A stretch of 64,000 bases of DNA from Clostridium bowmanii (GTDB lineage: Bacteria > Bacillota > Clostridia > Clostridiales > Clostridiaceae). This document shows, one piece after another, positions 47,087 through 56,765 of this stretch. The position numbers and the translations under genes are program-made. Numbering within the stretch: position 1 is the stretch's first letter; the number at the start of each line of letters is the position of its first letter. The stretch spans positions 21,525 to 85,524 of the forward strand of contig NZ_JAHLDL010000021.1 of the NCBI RefSeq assembly GCF_018861315.1. Reading direction: 5' to 3'. A model generated the notes under the pieces. It worked only from the letters and a program-made list of their open reading frames with translations, made no database searches and was not told the origin of the DNA.

Positions 47087-48337
47087 TTATTTTTTCACTT
47101 TTGTGGTTAGTACTTGAATAGTAGCATTTACTAAGACACTCTTTACTACTTCCATTATTTCCTCGTCACTTATATTTTCCATTTTTTCAAATTCAGAAAA
47201 GATTACTGAGCCATCCCCGTACATAATTTCATATGCACATAAACTCACACTAGTTTGAATAGATTTTTCTAAGGCTAGCATTAGTCTTAATTTGTAACTT
47301 TTACATAGTTTCAAAATACACTGATGATCAAAAAAAACATCTAACTTTTTAACTTTTTCAATTTCATTGTTAATGATTTCTATAGTTTTATCCACATTTT
47401 CATAGGAAGTCCCAAGCGAGATAGTAAAAAGTTTTATCCCTGTTTCATTTTTAATTTTACTTCCTATATCATATACAAGGCCTCTCTTAGTCCTGATTTC
47501 ATCATATAGTATACTACTTGTACCCTCTCCGAATACTAAATTAAATAGTTTTAGTGCACTAATCTGCCTAGCATTTAAATCATGAATTGAAAAACAGTAT
47601 TGAATTTTGGCCCCTTGTACATCCTCTCTATATTGAAAGTGTGTGCCTGGCTTGTTATTTTCGTAGATATACGGAGCTATGCCTTCATTAGGCTGATTTT
47701 CATTAGCAAGTTCAGGACTAGAATTACAAAAATACTTTTCTACTATTTCTGAAACATCTTTAAAGCTCAATGAGGATATTACGCAGACTATACAATTATT
47801 TGATCTATAATACCTCCTATAAAAATTCACAATCTGCTCTATGGTTATGGAACGAATGCACTCCTCCGTTCCTATAATTAAATTCTTTATTCTTCGCCTT
47901 TCAAAGGCATTATAAAATAATGAGTCTTCACAAAATTGTGAGGAATCATCCTTCCATTCTTTCAGTTCTTCGCAAATCACCCCTATTTCTTCTTTAAATC
48001 CATGTTTTGGAAAGGTAGGATTCAAAAGAATATCTGAGTAGATTTCAAAGCCCTTTTCAAAATCTTCATCTAAGGTAGTGCCGTAATATACTGCGTATGG
48101 ATAATTAGTCATAGCATTACAAAACCCAAAGGTTTCATCACATAATTTATTTATCTCGTATTCCGTGCGAGATGATGTTCCCTTAAATAGCATATGTTCC
48201 ACCACGTGAGCAATTCCAAGTTCACTATTTTCCTCTACGTTTGCCCCTGCATTATATCCTATGGTAAAAGAAGTTAAATTATTCTCTGCACTCTTATATA
48301 GTAGCTTTACTCCATTTTTATATATTATTTTTTCCAC
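47087..48337 (-). CDS. M16 family zinc peptidase
   Basis: The 416-residue protein has the inverted zinc motif HVVEHMLF (HxxEH) at about residue 45 and the third ligand Glu in the helix EEIGVICEELKEWKDD. A second, inactive domain follows (YENVDKTIEIINNEIEKVKKL). It starts with GTG behind GAAGGTGA. M16 peptidases of this size are processing proteases of the PqqL/YmxG type. It would be cotranscribed with the now broken recJ gene that follows. Confidence 0.92.
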   Translation of the reverse strand: MEKIIYKNGVKLLYKSAENNLTSFTIGYNAGANVEENSELGIAHVVEHMLFKGTSSRTEYEINKLCDETFGFCNAMTNYPYAVYYGTTLDEDFEKGFEIYSDILLNPTFPKHGFKEEIGVICEELKEWKDDSSQFCEDSLFYNAFERRRIKNLIIGTEECIRSITIEQIVNFYRRYYRSNNCIVCVISSLSFKDVSEIVEKYFCNSSPELANENQPNEGIAPYIYENNKPGTHFQYREDVQGAKIQYCFSIHDLNARQISALKLFNLVFGEGTSSILYDEIRTKRGLVYDIGSKIKNETGIKLFTISLGTSYENVDKTIEIINNEIEKVKKLDVFFDHQCILKLCKSYKLRLMLALEKSIQTSVSLCAYEIMYGDGSVIFSEFEKMENISDEEIMEVVKSVLVNATIQVLTTKVKK

Positions 48338-48499
48338 TAGTTCACCTTCATTTTCTTATTTTACTTATGTTATAAATATTTCTGTATTATTTTTTATTCT
48401 TTTGTTGTACACTGTTGTTTGTGACAAATTATTATATTCTTTTCATTAAAAGGGTGGTGACTAATTTCTTAAAATTATTTTATTTAAGAAAAATATTAT

Positions 48500-48967
48500 A
48501 TGAGTAATAAAAATAAAACATTAAAATCCTTAACCCAATTTATTAAGTATTCACTAGTTGGTGCTACTAACATTATAATAGATATTATCATATTAAACAT
48601 TCTTTCCTACACTACAGGCATTACTAGTGGAAAAATGTTATTTGTTTTTAATGTAATTGCCTTCTGCGTTTATTCATTTTGTGGCTATAAATTAAATAAT
48701 AAGTTTACTTTTAGAGGAACTTCACAGAAAAAAGCTTATATTCAATATGCCTCTGTACTTTTTTTTAGTATGATTTTAAACAGCTTTATGTTAATCCTAT
48801 TAACAAGTCACAATCCACTAATCCATCATATGCATAGGGGTGTAAATATAAAGAGGTTAAACCACATTTGGTTTAATATGTGTATCCTAATAGATTCTAT
48901 GACTATAGGTTTTCTTGGATTTTTAGTTAATAAGACTTTTGTTTTTAATAAAAAGAAGACACGCTGA
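48500..48967 (+). CDS. GtrA-like membrane protein
   Basis: The 155-residue protein has four hydrophobic segments and the family's opening QFIKYSLVGATNIIIDIIIL and middle CGYKLNNKFTFRG, and ends with LGFLVNKTFVFNKKK. GtrA-like proteins are thought to move undecaprenyl-linked sugars across the membrane. No strong ribosome binding site is visible before the ATG. It converges with parC. Confidence 0.87.
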   Translation: MSNKNKTLKSLTQFIKYSLVGATNIIIDIIILNILSYTTGITSGKMLFVFNVIAFCVYSFCGYKLNNKFTFRGTSQKKAYIQYASVLFFSMILNSFMLILLTSHNPLIHHMHRGVNIKRLNHIWFNMCILIDSMTIGFLGFLVNKTFVFNKKKTR

Positions 48968-49005
48968 AATAAAGTTTTATTTAACTTTTATTGCGTGTCT
49001 TTTTT
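48956..49005. terminator. Bidirectional terminator between gtrA-like gene and parC
   Basis: AAGACACGC (48956-48964) pairs with GCGTGTCTT (48993-49001), then TTTT on the plus strand; the minus side has several T as well. The loop is long and itself partly self-complementary. Confidence 0.8.
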
Positions 49006-49043
49006 ATATTTCTATTAAAGGCATCTTGCATTTCCTAACAAAT

Positions 49044-51998
49044 CTATTTATTTTCAGGTGCTAAGATAACTTCCTCTACATAATCATCTACTAGCGCATT
49101 AGTTAAGTTTTTTCCTCTACCTGCTCTATTTTGAACATTTATGTCTTGTAGTCTTATAGTCTTTTTTTCACCTTTAAAGGAGCTAACTGTTAAGCATAAA
49201 TTCTCCTCAAAAGTTACAGCTATCTCATTAGAACCTTCTTTTCCGTTAGGCTCCTCAGATTTTTTTGTTACTGCCTTTACCAAATCTACGAATATAACTT
49301 CGTCTTCATCATCTTTTAAACTTATTCCTGTTACACCAGATGCAACTTTTCCCATGAAATTAATAGCAGTTACATTAAATCTTATGCACATGGCCTTTTT
49401 TGTTACCATTAGTACATCTCTATCTTCATTATCCCTGTTAATTTTTACAACGGTTAATTTATCTTCTTCTGTTTTAAGTTTATAAACCAAAGCCCAGAAG
49501 AAATCCCCCTGAAGTTCACAAAGCTTAGTCCGTTTAGTAAATCCTTTTCTTGTAAAGAAATATATACTTGCTTCTTCACTAAAATCATCAACAGATATAA
49601 GGTCTACTATTTTATCATCAAGGTCAAAATTATCAAGCAAGGTAGTAATTCCCGTACCACTTTTGCCCATGTTTTGCATCATGTAGCTAGGTAATTTATG
49701 AACTGTACCTTTTTCTGTGAATACCAGCAGTGTAGAAGTAGCTTTAGTATAAGTACTCAAATGCGTATGAGTTTTTTTACTAGATACTTTTATGGACCCT
49801 TTTGCATTTATGCTAATATAGAATTCCTTATAATCATAATCCTGCGTAAATTCTATATTTACCACTTCGTCAACAGCCGTAAGATTAAATAGTTGAGTAC
49901 CCAGTGTATTTCTATCAATGCTCTGAAGCACTGGTTCTTCTACAGAAAATTCTAACCCCTCTTTAGTGGTAACCTTAATAAAGTTTTCTTGCCTTTCTGT
50001 ATCTATTAAGCTAACACTTAGGAGTTTTTCATTTTCTCTTAACTTCAAAGCAGATAGCTTACTATAATTTGTGATGAATTTTTCTAAGTCTGTTTTCTTT
50101 ATATTCCCTTTATTAGTAAAAAGCATAAATTCCACATTAGCGGATAAATTTTCAGTTGTAAAAGTAGCAACAACTCTTTCTTTTGTTAAATCTATTCCTC
50201 GAAGTAGGGTATCTAGTCTTTCACCCTTTTCCTTCCACTTATATTCCGGAACTAAATCTCCTCTTAGTTGATACATATTTCCTGCGTCAGTAAAGATCAT
50301 TAACGTATCTTTGGTATTTGCTGCGATTAAATATGTATTAAAATCTCCCTCTCTATACTCTATATCATCTATGTTAACGTTAGCCCTATTATAAGATTTC
50401 ATTGGCACTCTCTTTATGTAACCCTCATTAGACAATGTTATCATAACATCCTCTACCACGATTAATTCTTCCACGTCTATCTTAGCTTCGTTATCATCTT
50501 CAATAATTTCCGTTCTTCTTGGGTCATTATATTTTTCTTTAATTTCTAAAATCTCTGCTTTTATCACTTTAAGAAGTTCCTTTTCATTTTCAAGAATTTT
50601 TTTATATCCCTTAATTAGTGCTTCTAACTTTTTATATTCTTTTAAGAATATCTTTATTTCAAGACCCGTTAGCTTATATAACATAAGTTCAAGTATTGCT
50701 TCAGTCTGGATAACTGAAAAATTAAACTTAGCTATAAGATTTTCACCTGCATGCTTTTTAGAATTTGAGGCTCTAATTATTACTATAATTTCATCCATAA
50801 CATCTACAGCCTTAATAAATCCTTCTACAATATGAAATCTATTTTCTGCAACTGCAAGTTCATTTTGAGTCCTTCTAGTAACAACATCCTTTTGATGATT
50901 TAGATAGTGCATTAATATAGTTTTAAGCCCCATAGTTTGAGGTTTTCCATTAGCCAGCGCTACCATGTTAAAAGGTATATTACATTGAAGTTCTGTTTTC
51001 TTCAATAAATATTTAAGAACCTTGGAGGCAGTGTCCTTATCTGTGGACTTTTTAAATTCAATTACAGATCTAAGACCAGTTCTATCTGATTCATCTCTAA
51101 TATCTATAATAGACTCAAGTGCCTTTGCATGTTTTTTGTCTGCTGTCATATCAGAAATAGATTGAAGTAATTTAGCCTTATTTTTTCTATATGGAAACTC
51201 TGTAATAACTATGCCAAGTTTCCCATTTTCTAAAGTTTCAATTTTAACTTTAGAACGAAGGGTTACCTTACCTTCGCCACTCTCATAGGCAGATTGTATA
51301 GCATTCTTACCAATTAATATACCTCCGGTTGGTAAATCTGGTCCTTTGATATACTCCATAAGCTGTTTTGTTGTAATGTCCGTATTATCAGCATAAGCAA
51401 GCAGACCATCAATTACCTCCCCCAAATTATGAGGTGGTATGTTTGTTGCTATTCCTACTGCTATACCAAAGGTTCCATTTACCAGCAAATTAGGATATCT
51501 TGAAGGCAAAACTGAAGGTTCCTTCTCTGTATCAGAATAGTTGTCTACCATCTCCACAACACCCTTGTCAATATCCCTTATCATTTCAAGAGCAATAGGT
51601 GAAAGCCTCGCTTCTGTATAACGCATAGCAGCTGCATTATCCCCATCTTGGCTTCCCCAATTTCCGTGACCATCTATAAGTGGTTTTCTTGTGGCAAAAT
51701 CTTGAGCTAATATTACCATGGCACCATAAACAGAACTATCTCCATGAGGATGATATTTACCCAGAATATCTCCGACTATTCTGGCTGATTTGAAATAAGG
51801 CTTGTCTGGAAATGCCCTTAGCATATATGCTCCATAAAGAATCCTTCTATGTACTGGTTTTAAGCCATCGCGTACATCTGGAAGTGCCCTCTCTCTAGCA
51901 ACCTCCACGGCATATGGAAGGTAATTATCTGGCATTGCTTCCTCTATTGGAGTCATTATTATATTATTATCTTTAGGTATGTCAATTTTTTTTGCCAT
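49044..51998 (-). CDS. parC: Type IIA topoisomerase subunit A (ParC-like)
   Basis: The 984-residue protein cuts and rejoins DNA in a type IIA topoisomerase; active-site Tyr lies at about residue 127 in AAMRYTEARL. The quinolone region reads YHPHGDSSVYGAM, with Ser88 at the usual resistance position and Gly92 where most homologues have Asp or Glu. The C-terminal beta-pinwheel has many IK/VK repeats and a degenerate GyrA box (VQNRAGRGKN), which fits topoisomerase IV better than gyrase. The start follows AAGGGGGA. It pairs with the subunit B gene just upstream. Confidence 0.92.
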   Translation of the reverse strand: MAKKIDIPKDNNIIMTPIEEAMPDNYLPYAVEVARERALPDVRDGLKPVHRRILYGAYMLRAFPDKPYFKSARIVGDILGKYHPHGDSSVYGAMVILAQDFATRKPLIDGHGNWGSQDGDNAAAMRYTEARLSPIALEMIRDIDKGVVEMVDNYSDTEKEPSVLPSRYPNLLVNGTFGIAVGIATNIPPHNLGEVIDGLLAYADNTDITTKQLMEYIKGPDLPTGGILIGKNAIQSAYESGEGKVTLRSKVKIETLENGKLGIVITEFPYRKNKAKLLQSISDMTADKKHAKALESIIDIRDESDRTGLRSVIEFKKSTDKDTASKVLKYLLKKTELQCNIPFNMVALANGKPQTMGLKTILMHYLNHQKDVVTRRTQNELAVAENRFHIVEGFIKAVDVMDEIIVIIRASNSKKHAGENLIAKFNFSVIQTEAILELMLYKLTGLEIKIFLKEYKKLEALIKGYKKILENEKELLKVIKAEILEIKEKYNDPRRTEIIEDDNEAKIDVEELIVVEDVMITLSNEGYIKRVPMKSYNRANVNIDDIEYREGDFNTYLIAANTKDTLMIFTDAGNMYQLRGDLVPEYKWKEKGERLDTLLRGIDLTKERVVATFTTENLSANVEFMLFTNKGNIKKTDLEKFITNYSKLSALKLRENEKLLSVSLIDTERQENFIKVTTKEGLEFSVEEPVLQSIDRNTLGTQLFNLTAVDEVVNIEFTQDYDYKEFYISINAKGSIKVSSKKTHTHLSTYTKATSTLLVFTEKGTVHKLPSYMMQNMGKSGTGITTLLDNFDLDDKIVDLISVDDFSEEASIYFFTRKGFTKRTKLCELQGDFFWALVYKLKTEEDKLTVVKINRDNEDRDVLMVTKKAMCIRFNVTAINFMGKVASGVTGISLKDDEDEVIFVDLVKAVTKKSEEPNGKEGSNEIAVTFEENLCLTVSSFKGEKKTIRLQDINVQNRAGRGKNLTNALVDDYVEEVILAPENK

Positions 51999-52017
51999 TT
52001 AATAAATCCCCCTTAAT

Positions 52018-52079
52018 CATCACCTAGGGTGATGTTCATCACACAATGTGATGCTAACGACTTTCAAAAGTGTCGTTAG
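52018..52079. promoter_or_regulatory. Three adjacent palindromes between parE and parC
   Basis: CATCACCTAGGGTGATG (52018-52034), CATCACACAATGTGATG (52037-52053) and the stem CTAACGAC/GTCGTTAG (52054-52079). They lie in the 77-bp gap between the two genes of the operon and could form RNA hairpins that tune parC expression. Confidence 0.7.
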
Positions 52080-54031
52080 AACTCAGCATATTTGTACATG
52101 TAATTTTTTCTAGGTGCAACTACATCACCCATTAAAAGTGAAACCATCTTTTCTGCCTTTGCTGCATCTTCTATAGTAACTTGCTGCAAGGTCCTAGTAT
52201 TTGGATTTAGTGTAGTTTCCCAAAGTTGATCTGGATTCATTTCTCCAAGACCCTTATACCTCTGGATAAGTGCACCTTTCCCAATTTCTTTTTTAGTATT
52301 AACTAATTCCTCATCACTATATGCATACTTAACCACTTCACCATTTTTACTGCTTCTATAAACCTTATAAAGTGGAGGCATTCCCATATAAAGATGTCCA
52401 TTTGCGATGAGCGGTCTCATATACCTATAAATAAAAGTCATCCATAAGGTTCTAATGTGATACCCATCAACATCCGCATCACTTAATATAATTATCTTAC
52501 CATATTTTAAATCTTTTTCATGATAATTATCTAAAACTCCTGTTCCAATGGCAGTGTTGAATAATTTAAGTTCTTCACTAGCTAGTACATTTTCTAACTT
52601 TTGCTTTTCAGTATTCATAATTTTACCTTTAGAAGGCATTATAGCTTGAAATCTTCTGTCTCTCGCTTGCTTTGCACTTCCACCAGCTGAGTCTCCTTCT
52701 ACCACTATAAACTCTGTAAAATCCGAATCCTTTATTGTGCATACTGCAATCTTGCCTGCAAGAGGAGATGCTCCCTTACCAACTTTTTTTCTTTCAGCAT
52801 CATTAATTTTCTTTATTTTATCGCGCCTAGATGCAGCCGAAATAGCATTGTTTATCAAATTAGTGGCAATTTCTTTATTATCTTCTATCCATTCTAAAAT
52901 TTTAACATAGCACAATTCATTCATCATGCTGAAGGCTTCATTATTTCCTAGTTTGCTTTTAGTCTGACCTTCGAAAATTGGGTTACTTATTTTAATTCTA
53001 ACTATTGCCGTCATGCCTTCTCTTAAATCGTCACCTTCAAAGTCTTTATCTTTATCTTTTAAAAGATTAAGCTTTTTAGCTCCCTCTTTAAACGCCCTTG
53101 TCATGCCAGTTTTAAATCCAGTTTCGTGCGTTCCAGATTCTGTAGTTGGTATGTTGTTAACATAGCTAGCAATATACTCTGTAGTAGAATCAGTAAATTG
53201 TATGCATACTTCTCCGTACAATTGTAAACTATTTATTTCTTTTTCACCTTGAAAAAATATGGGTTCCTTGTGAAGTAGTGTCTTGCTTTCATTTAGATAA
53301 TCAATAAAATCAAGCAGACCCCTTTCTGAATGATATTCCTTCACAGGAACTCCTTCTTTTCTTTTATCTATAAATACTAAGGTAATTCCTTTATTTTGAA
53401 AAGCTAGTTCTTGTAGTCTTTCATCAATGACATCATATTTAAATTCCAAGGTAGTGAATACATTCTTATCTGGCATAAAAGTAACTTTACTACCCGTATC
53501 TTTTGATACACCCACTACGCAAAGCTTATTTACCGGTGTTCCTGGCATAAGTCTTTTTAAATCATTGTCATAAGAATATTCGAATCTTTGAGTGAAAATT
53601 TCACCCTTTTGTTTGATTTCAACTACTAGCCATTCTGATAACGCATTTACAACTGCAGCTCCAACACCATGTAATCCACCAGAGGTTTTGTAATTCTTAT
53701 TATTAAACTTTCCACCAGTGTGAAGTTCAGTAAAGACCATTTCCACACCAGATTTATGTTTTATAGGATGTATTCCTGTAGGAATACCCCTACCATTATC
53801 TACAATAGTAACACTTTTATCTTTATTTAATATTAGGGTAGCTTTATCCCCAAAACCATTTGCTATCTCATCTATAGAATTATCTAAAATTTCCCATATA
53901 CAATGATGTAACCCTTTGCTCCCAGTAGAACCTATGTACATACCAGGTCTTATTCTTACAGACTCTAGTTTTTCTAGTGAAGTTAAGTCCGTTACATCAT
54001 AGGTTTGAAGTTCTTCATTTTCTAAACTCAT
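52076..54031 (-). CDS. parE: Type IIA topoisomerase subunit B (ParE-like)
   Basis: The 651-residue protein is the ATPase subunit: the GHKL ATP site (EILDNSIDEIANG, DNGRGIPTGIHP, GGLHGVGAAVVNAL), the transducer domain, and the TOPRIM domain (VEGDSAGGSAKQARDR, SDADVDGYHIRTL). It ends with KGLGEMNPDQLWETTLNP. The order parE-parC on one strand, and no gyrA/gyrB neighbours such as recF, support topoisomerase IV, but a paralogous gyrase cannot be fully excluded. Confidence 0.92.
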   Translation of the reverse strand: MSLENEELQTYDVTDLTSLEKLESVRIRPGMYIGSTGSKGLHHCIWEILDNSIDEIANGFGDKATLILNKDKSVTIVDNGRGIPTGIHPIKHKSGVEMVFTELHTGGKFNNKNYKTSGGLHGVGAAVVNALSEWLVVEIKQKGEIFTQRFEYSYDNDLKRLMPGTPVNKLCVVGVSKDTGSKVTFMPDKNVFTTLEFKYDVIDERLQELAFQNKGITLVFIDKRKEGVPVKEYHSERGLLDFIDYLNESKTLLHKEPIFFQGEKEINSLQLYGEVCIQFTDSTTEYIASYVNNIPTTESGTHETGFKTGMTRAFKEGAKKLNLLKDKDKDFEGDDLREGMTAIVRIKISNPIFEGQTKSKLGNNEAFSMMNELCYVKILEWIEDNKEIATNLINNAISAASRRDKIKKINDAERKKVGKGASPLAGKIAVCTIKDSDFTEFIVVEGDSAGGSAKQARDRRFQAIMPSKGKIMNTEKQKLENVLASEELKLFNTAIGTGVLDNYHEKDLKYGKIIILSDADVDGYHIRTLWMTFIYRYMRPLIANGHLYMGMPPLYKVYRSSKNGEVVKYAYSDEELVNTKKEIGKGALIQRYKGLGEMNPDQLWETTLNPNTRTLQQVTIEDAAKAEKMVSLLMGDVVAPRKNYMYKYAEF

Positions 54032-54106
54032 AAAAAATCCTCCAGTAAAATTTATTGTACATTTGTTATTTTATATGTTTATATGCAAAAGGTAAAGGAT
54101 TTTAAC

Positions 54107-54137
54107 TAAAAAAACAGAACATTAGTTTCTGTTTTTT
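54107..54137 (-). terminator. Terminator after mnmH
   Basis: AAAAAACAGAA and TTTCTGTTTTTT form a stem around a short loop, with T residues on the minus strand. Confidence 0.82.
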
Positions 54138-54152
54138 GGTATTTATATTCTT

Positions 54153-55175
54153 TTATATAAATTTTGCCCAATTTTCTATTTCACTTGTGGCACTCTTTAT
54201 GTCTTCTACTTTGATTTTTAATTCATAATTATATTTATTGGACGAATGCATATACATTGGGTCATAATGTTTTATCATAAGCTCACTTACTGCTACCTCA
54301 TATTCCGATTTTAAAACAGAATCACAGTATCTGTCAACATTTTTTTCTCCAAGATATTTTTCCAGCCTTTTTAAACAATTAATTATTTCCTCGTTGCAGT
54401 TTTCATATTGTGTATATTCTTTAATAATAAGATCTGTCCTAAACTCAATATCTGCATCCACAAATATATGTATTCCAACTTTCATTTTATCAAATATAAA
54501 ATCAGGTATAGTAGCATTTCCTATACGTTTGCTTTCAGCTTCAATAAACACATATGAACTTTTACAGCCCTTTAACATATGAAATATTTTAGATTCAAAT
54601 GATTTTTGACTAGTTGTTTTTCCAAGTCCTACTGTACCTAAAAGTGATCCTCTATGATTGGCAAAACCTTCTAAATCTAAAACATCAAATCCATCACATT
54701 CTAATTGTTTAAGTATTTCAGTCTTTCCAACACCAGTGTTACCATGTAAAACAATATATTGAACCCTATCATTAAGTAGTGATAAATTTTCATTTACATA
54801 CCTTCTATATCCCTTATAGCCCTCACTTATTCGCTCTATGTTTATTCCTAGCGAACTAAGTAGCATCCCAAGTACACCACTTCTCATTCCACCTCTAGCA
54901 CAAAACAGTACAATTTTATCACACTTACTATAAAGTTCTTTAATTTCATCATAAATACGGAGTAATTTTCCAGATGCTATTTCTAGCCCAAGTCTTTTTG
55001 CTTTTTCAACACTTTCCCTTGTATAAATGGTTCCAATAACTTTTCTTTCTTCGTCGTCAAATAAAGGTATATTAATTGCCCCTTTTATAGTTGAATCGAG
55101 AAATTCTCCTGGGCTTCTTACGTCAACTAATATATAATTTCCTTCAAGTTCTCCATATTCTATGGTCTTTAGCAT
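54153..55175 (-). CDS. mnmH: tRNA 2-selenouridine synthase MnmH (SelU)
   Basis: MnmH replaces the sulfur of 2-thiouridine at the tRNA wobble position by selenium from selenophosphate. The 340-residue protein has an N-terminal rhodanese domain with catalytic Cys in VLFCARGGMRSGVL and a C-terminal P-loop domain with HGNTGVGKTEIL. The family length is 340-370. It implies that the organism makes selenophosphate (SelD), though no selD gene is in the window. The start is behind GGAGG. Monocistronic. Confidence 0.93.
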   Translation of the reverse strand: MLKTIEYGELEGNYILVDVRSPGEFLDSTIKGAINIPLFDDEERKVIGTIYTRESVEKAKRLGLEIASGKLLRIYDEIKELYSKCDKIVLFCARGGMRSGVLGMLLSSLGINIERISEGYKGYRRYVNENLSLLNDRVQYIVLHGNTGVGKTEILKQLECDGFDVLDLEGFANHRGSLLGTVGLGKTTSQKSFESKIFHMLKGCKSSYVFIEAESKRIGNATIPDFIFDKMKVGIHIFVDADIEFRTDLIIKEYTQYENCNEEIINCLKRLEKYLGEKNVDRYCDSVLKSEYEVAVSELMIKHYDPMYMHSSNKYNYELKIKVEDIKSATSEIENWAKFI

Positions 55176-55278
55176 TAATTTTCCTCCTTGTTATTTTGCT
55201 CATCATATGTATAGTTAACACGCAGCAATAAACTTACCACTGACAACTGTGAAATCTAATATCATTTATCAAAACATT

Positions 55279-55310
55279 AACCGACAGAACTAAATACTCC
55301 TGCCGGTTAA
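55279..55310 (-). terminator. Hairpin after the 55.3-kb gene
   Basis: TAACCGACAG and CTGCCGGTTA form a 10-bp stem with one mismatch, downstream of the minus-strand gene that ends at 55341. T run is weak. Confidence 0.45.
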
Positions 55311-55340
55311 CACTGTGATTAGCTTTAATTTTGCCGGTAC

Positions 55341-55733
55341 TTACTTTTCCAATTTATTAGTTGGTGGCAATAATGCCACAGCTAATCTTGTAAGATATTT
55401 TAGACTATCATTATCTATGTTACTTTTAAAACCAATTAAACTAATAGCATCCTTGGACTTCACAATAGCTTCTTGTTCTTTAACAGTATTTGCGCTATTC
55501 TTATAGTTAATTTCCACATATTGAACTCCATCTGAAACAATTCTAAGAATTTTTTTTATATTTTCAGGTGTAGCTTCCTCTGCAGATAAAGAGCCCAAGA
55601 TTATATATTCAAGACCATAATAGTCTTCCCTAAAATTTACATCGTTATCCTTTAATAAGTAAACTAAATAGCCAAGTCCTGATACCAAAAGTAGTATTAA
55701 CACATATTCTATAAGTATTTCTGACATGCACAT
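55341..55733 (-). CDS. Small single-span membrane protein, unknown
   Basis: The 130-residue protein has one N-terminal transmembrane helix (EYVLILLLVSGLGYLVYLL) and a cytoplasmic or external helical part (ENIKKILRIVSDGVQYVEINYKNSANTVKEQEAIVKSKDAI). The layout recalls the phage holin LLH-type proteins, but the match is weak and no lysis genes are nearby. GGGGG precedes the ATG. Function unknown. Confidence 0.55.
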   Translation of the reverse strand: MCMSEILIEYVLILLLVSGLGYLVYLLKDNDVNFREDYYGLEYIILGSLSAEEATPENIKKILRIVSDGVQYVEINYKNSANTVKEQEAIVKSKDAISLIGFKSNIDNDSLKYLTRLAVALLPPTNKLEK

Positions 55734-56765
55734 ACCCCCTTCATTTGAATTTATATTACTTTATATGCAATTCAAATAAAAAAGGGTACATTTTTTGATT
55801 AAATTCAAAAATAATATATTTTATAGTACTCTGTGAGCATTTATAGTATAACATATATGAGGTATATAATAATTTTTAAGCACTAAAATTATTTGATTAT
55901 ATCTAATCATATTTTATAATAATTATAAATTGCAAACTTTAGCCCAACTGGTTCGTAGTTATTATACTTAAATAATTTTGAGGTTTTGTTAGAATTGTAC
56001 AAGTTCCTATAGGCTGGTGTTAAAGCATTCATAGGTTTTATATAATTACTGAAAGTCGTACAAGACTTATAATTTTGCTAACAAATCTGCCAACATGGAA
56101 CTTTATCAAGCTCAAAACCTTGCAACATTATTTATAACATTGTTACAAGTTTGTCGTTAATTTAAATTATTGTATGGAATATATAATATATGCAAGCAGC
56201 TATTAAAAACTGCGAATTAAGTAACTTTCAATTCAGTTCTTTTAATGCAAAAAAATACCATGTTGTGGTATAATTTAATGAAAGTATATAGTATCTTATT
56301 ATTACTATGTATACAGAGAGAATCATTGGCAGTAAATCATAAATATTATTTTTTACGGATATAGTATAAAAAGATATTGCTTGTGACTCAGAAAAGATAG
56401 AGTAAATGGTATTGAAGAAGATTGGGGTGGTTTTTTAAAATTATAAGATTAATAAGGGAACTCATGCTAACATTAAAATTCAGTCAAAATGGTACGAGCT
56501 AAAACTAGCTGGAGAAAAAGACTTAAAGTGACTCCTGAACTAAAAAGATTGAATTATGAGCAATCAACTAGTATCTTAATGAAATCAGCACTACATAATC
56601 TATTGTTTAGTTTACAATACAGCCACTCCACCTGAGTTGAGCGGAGAACAAATGTAAATGTAAGATACTCACCTGTTCCATATGTAAGTACTAATATAAA
56701 CAATATGATATCTTCAATATTTGTTAATATTATCATTATTATTGTATAAAAAAGGAGATGGACTT
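55734..56765. other. About 1 kb without a supportable gene
   Basis: Both strands have many stops. Short frames (for example one near 56070-56160) look like random or decayed coding sequence. The last 60 bases should hold the promoter of the HD-GYP gene. The stem CTCCACCTGA/TTGAGCGGAG near 56626-56648 is short. Confidence 0.4.

Noticed and set aside
49044..54031. Gyrase gyrB-gyrA pair
   Set aside because: The GyrA box is degenerate, gene order is B then A away from recF/dnaN, and the sequence reads more like topoisomerase IV; not fully excluded.
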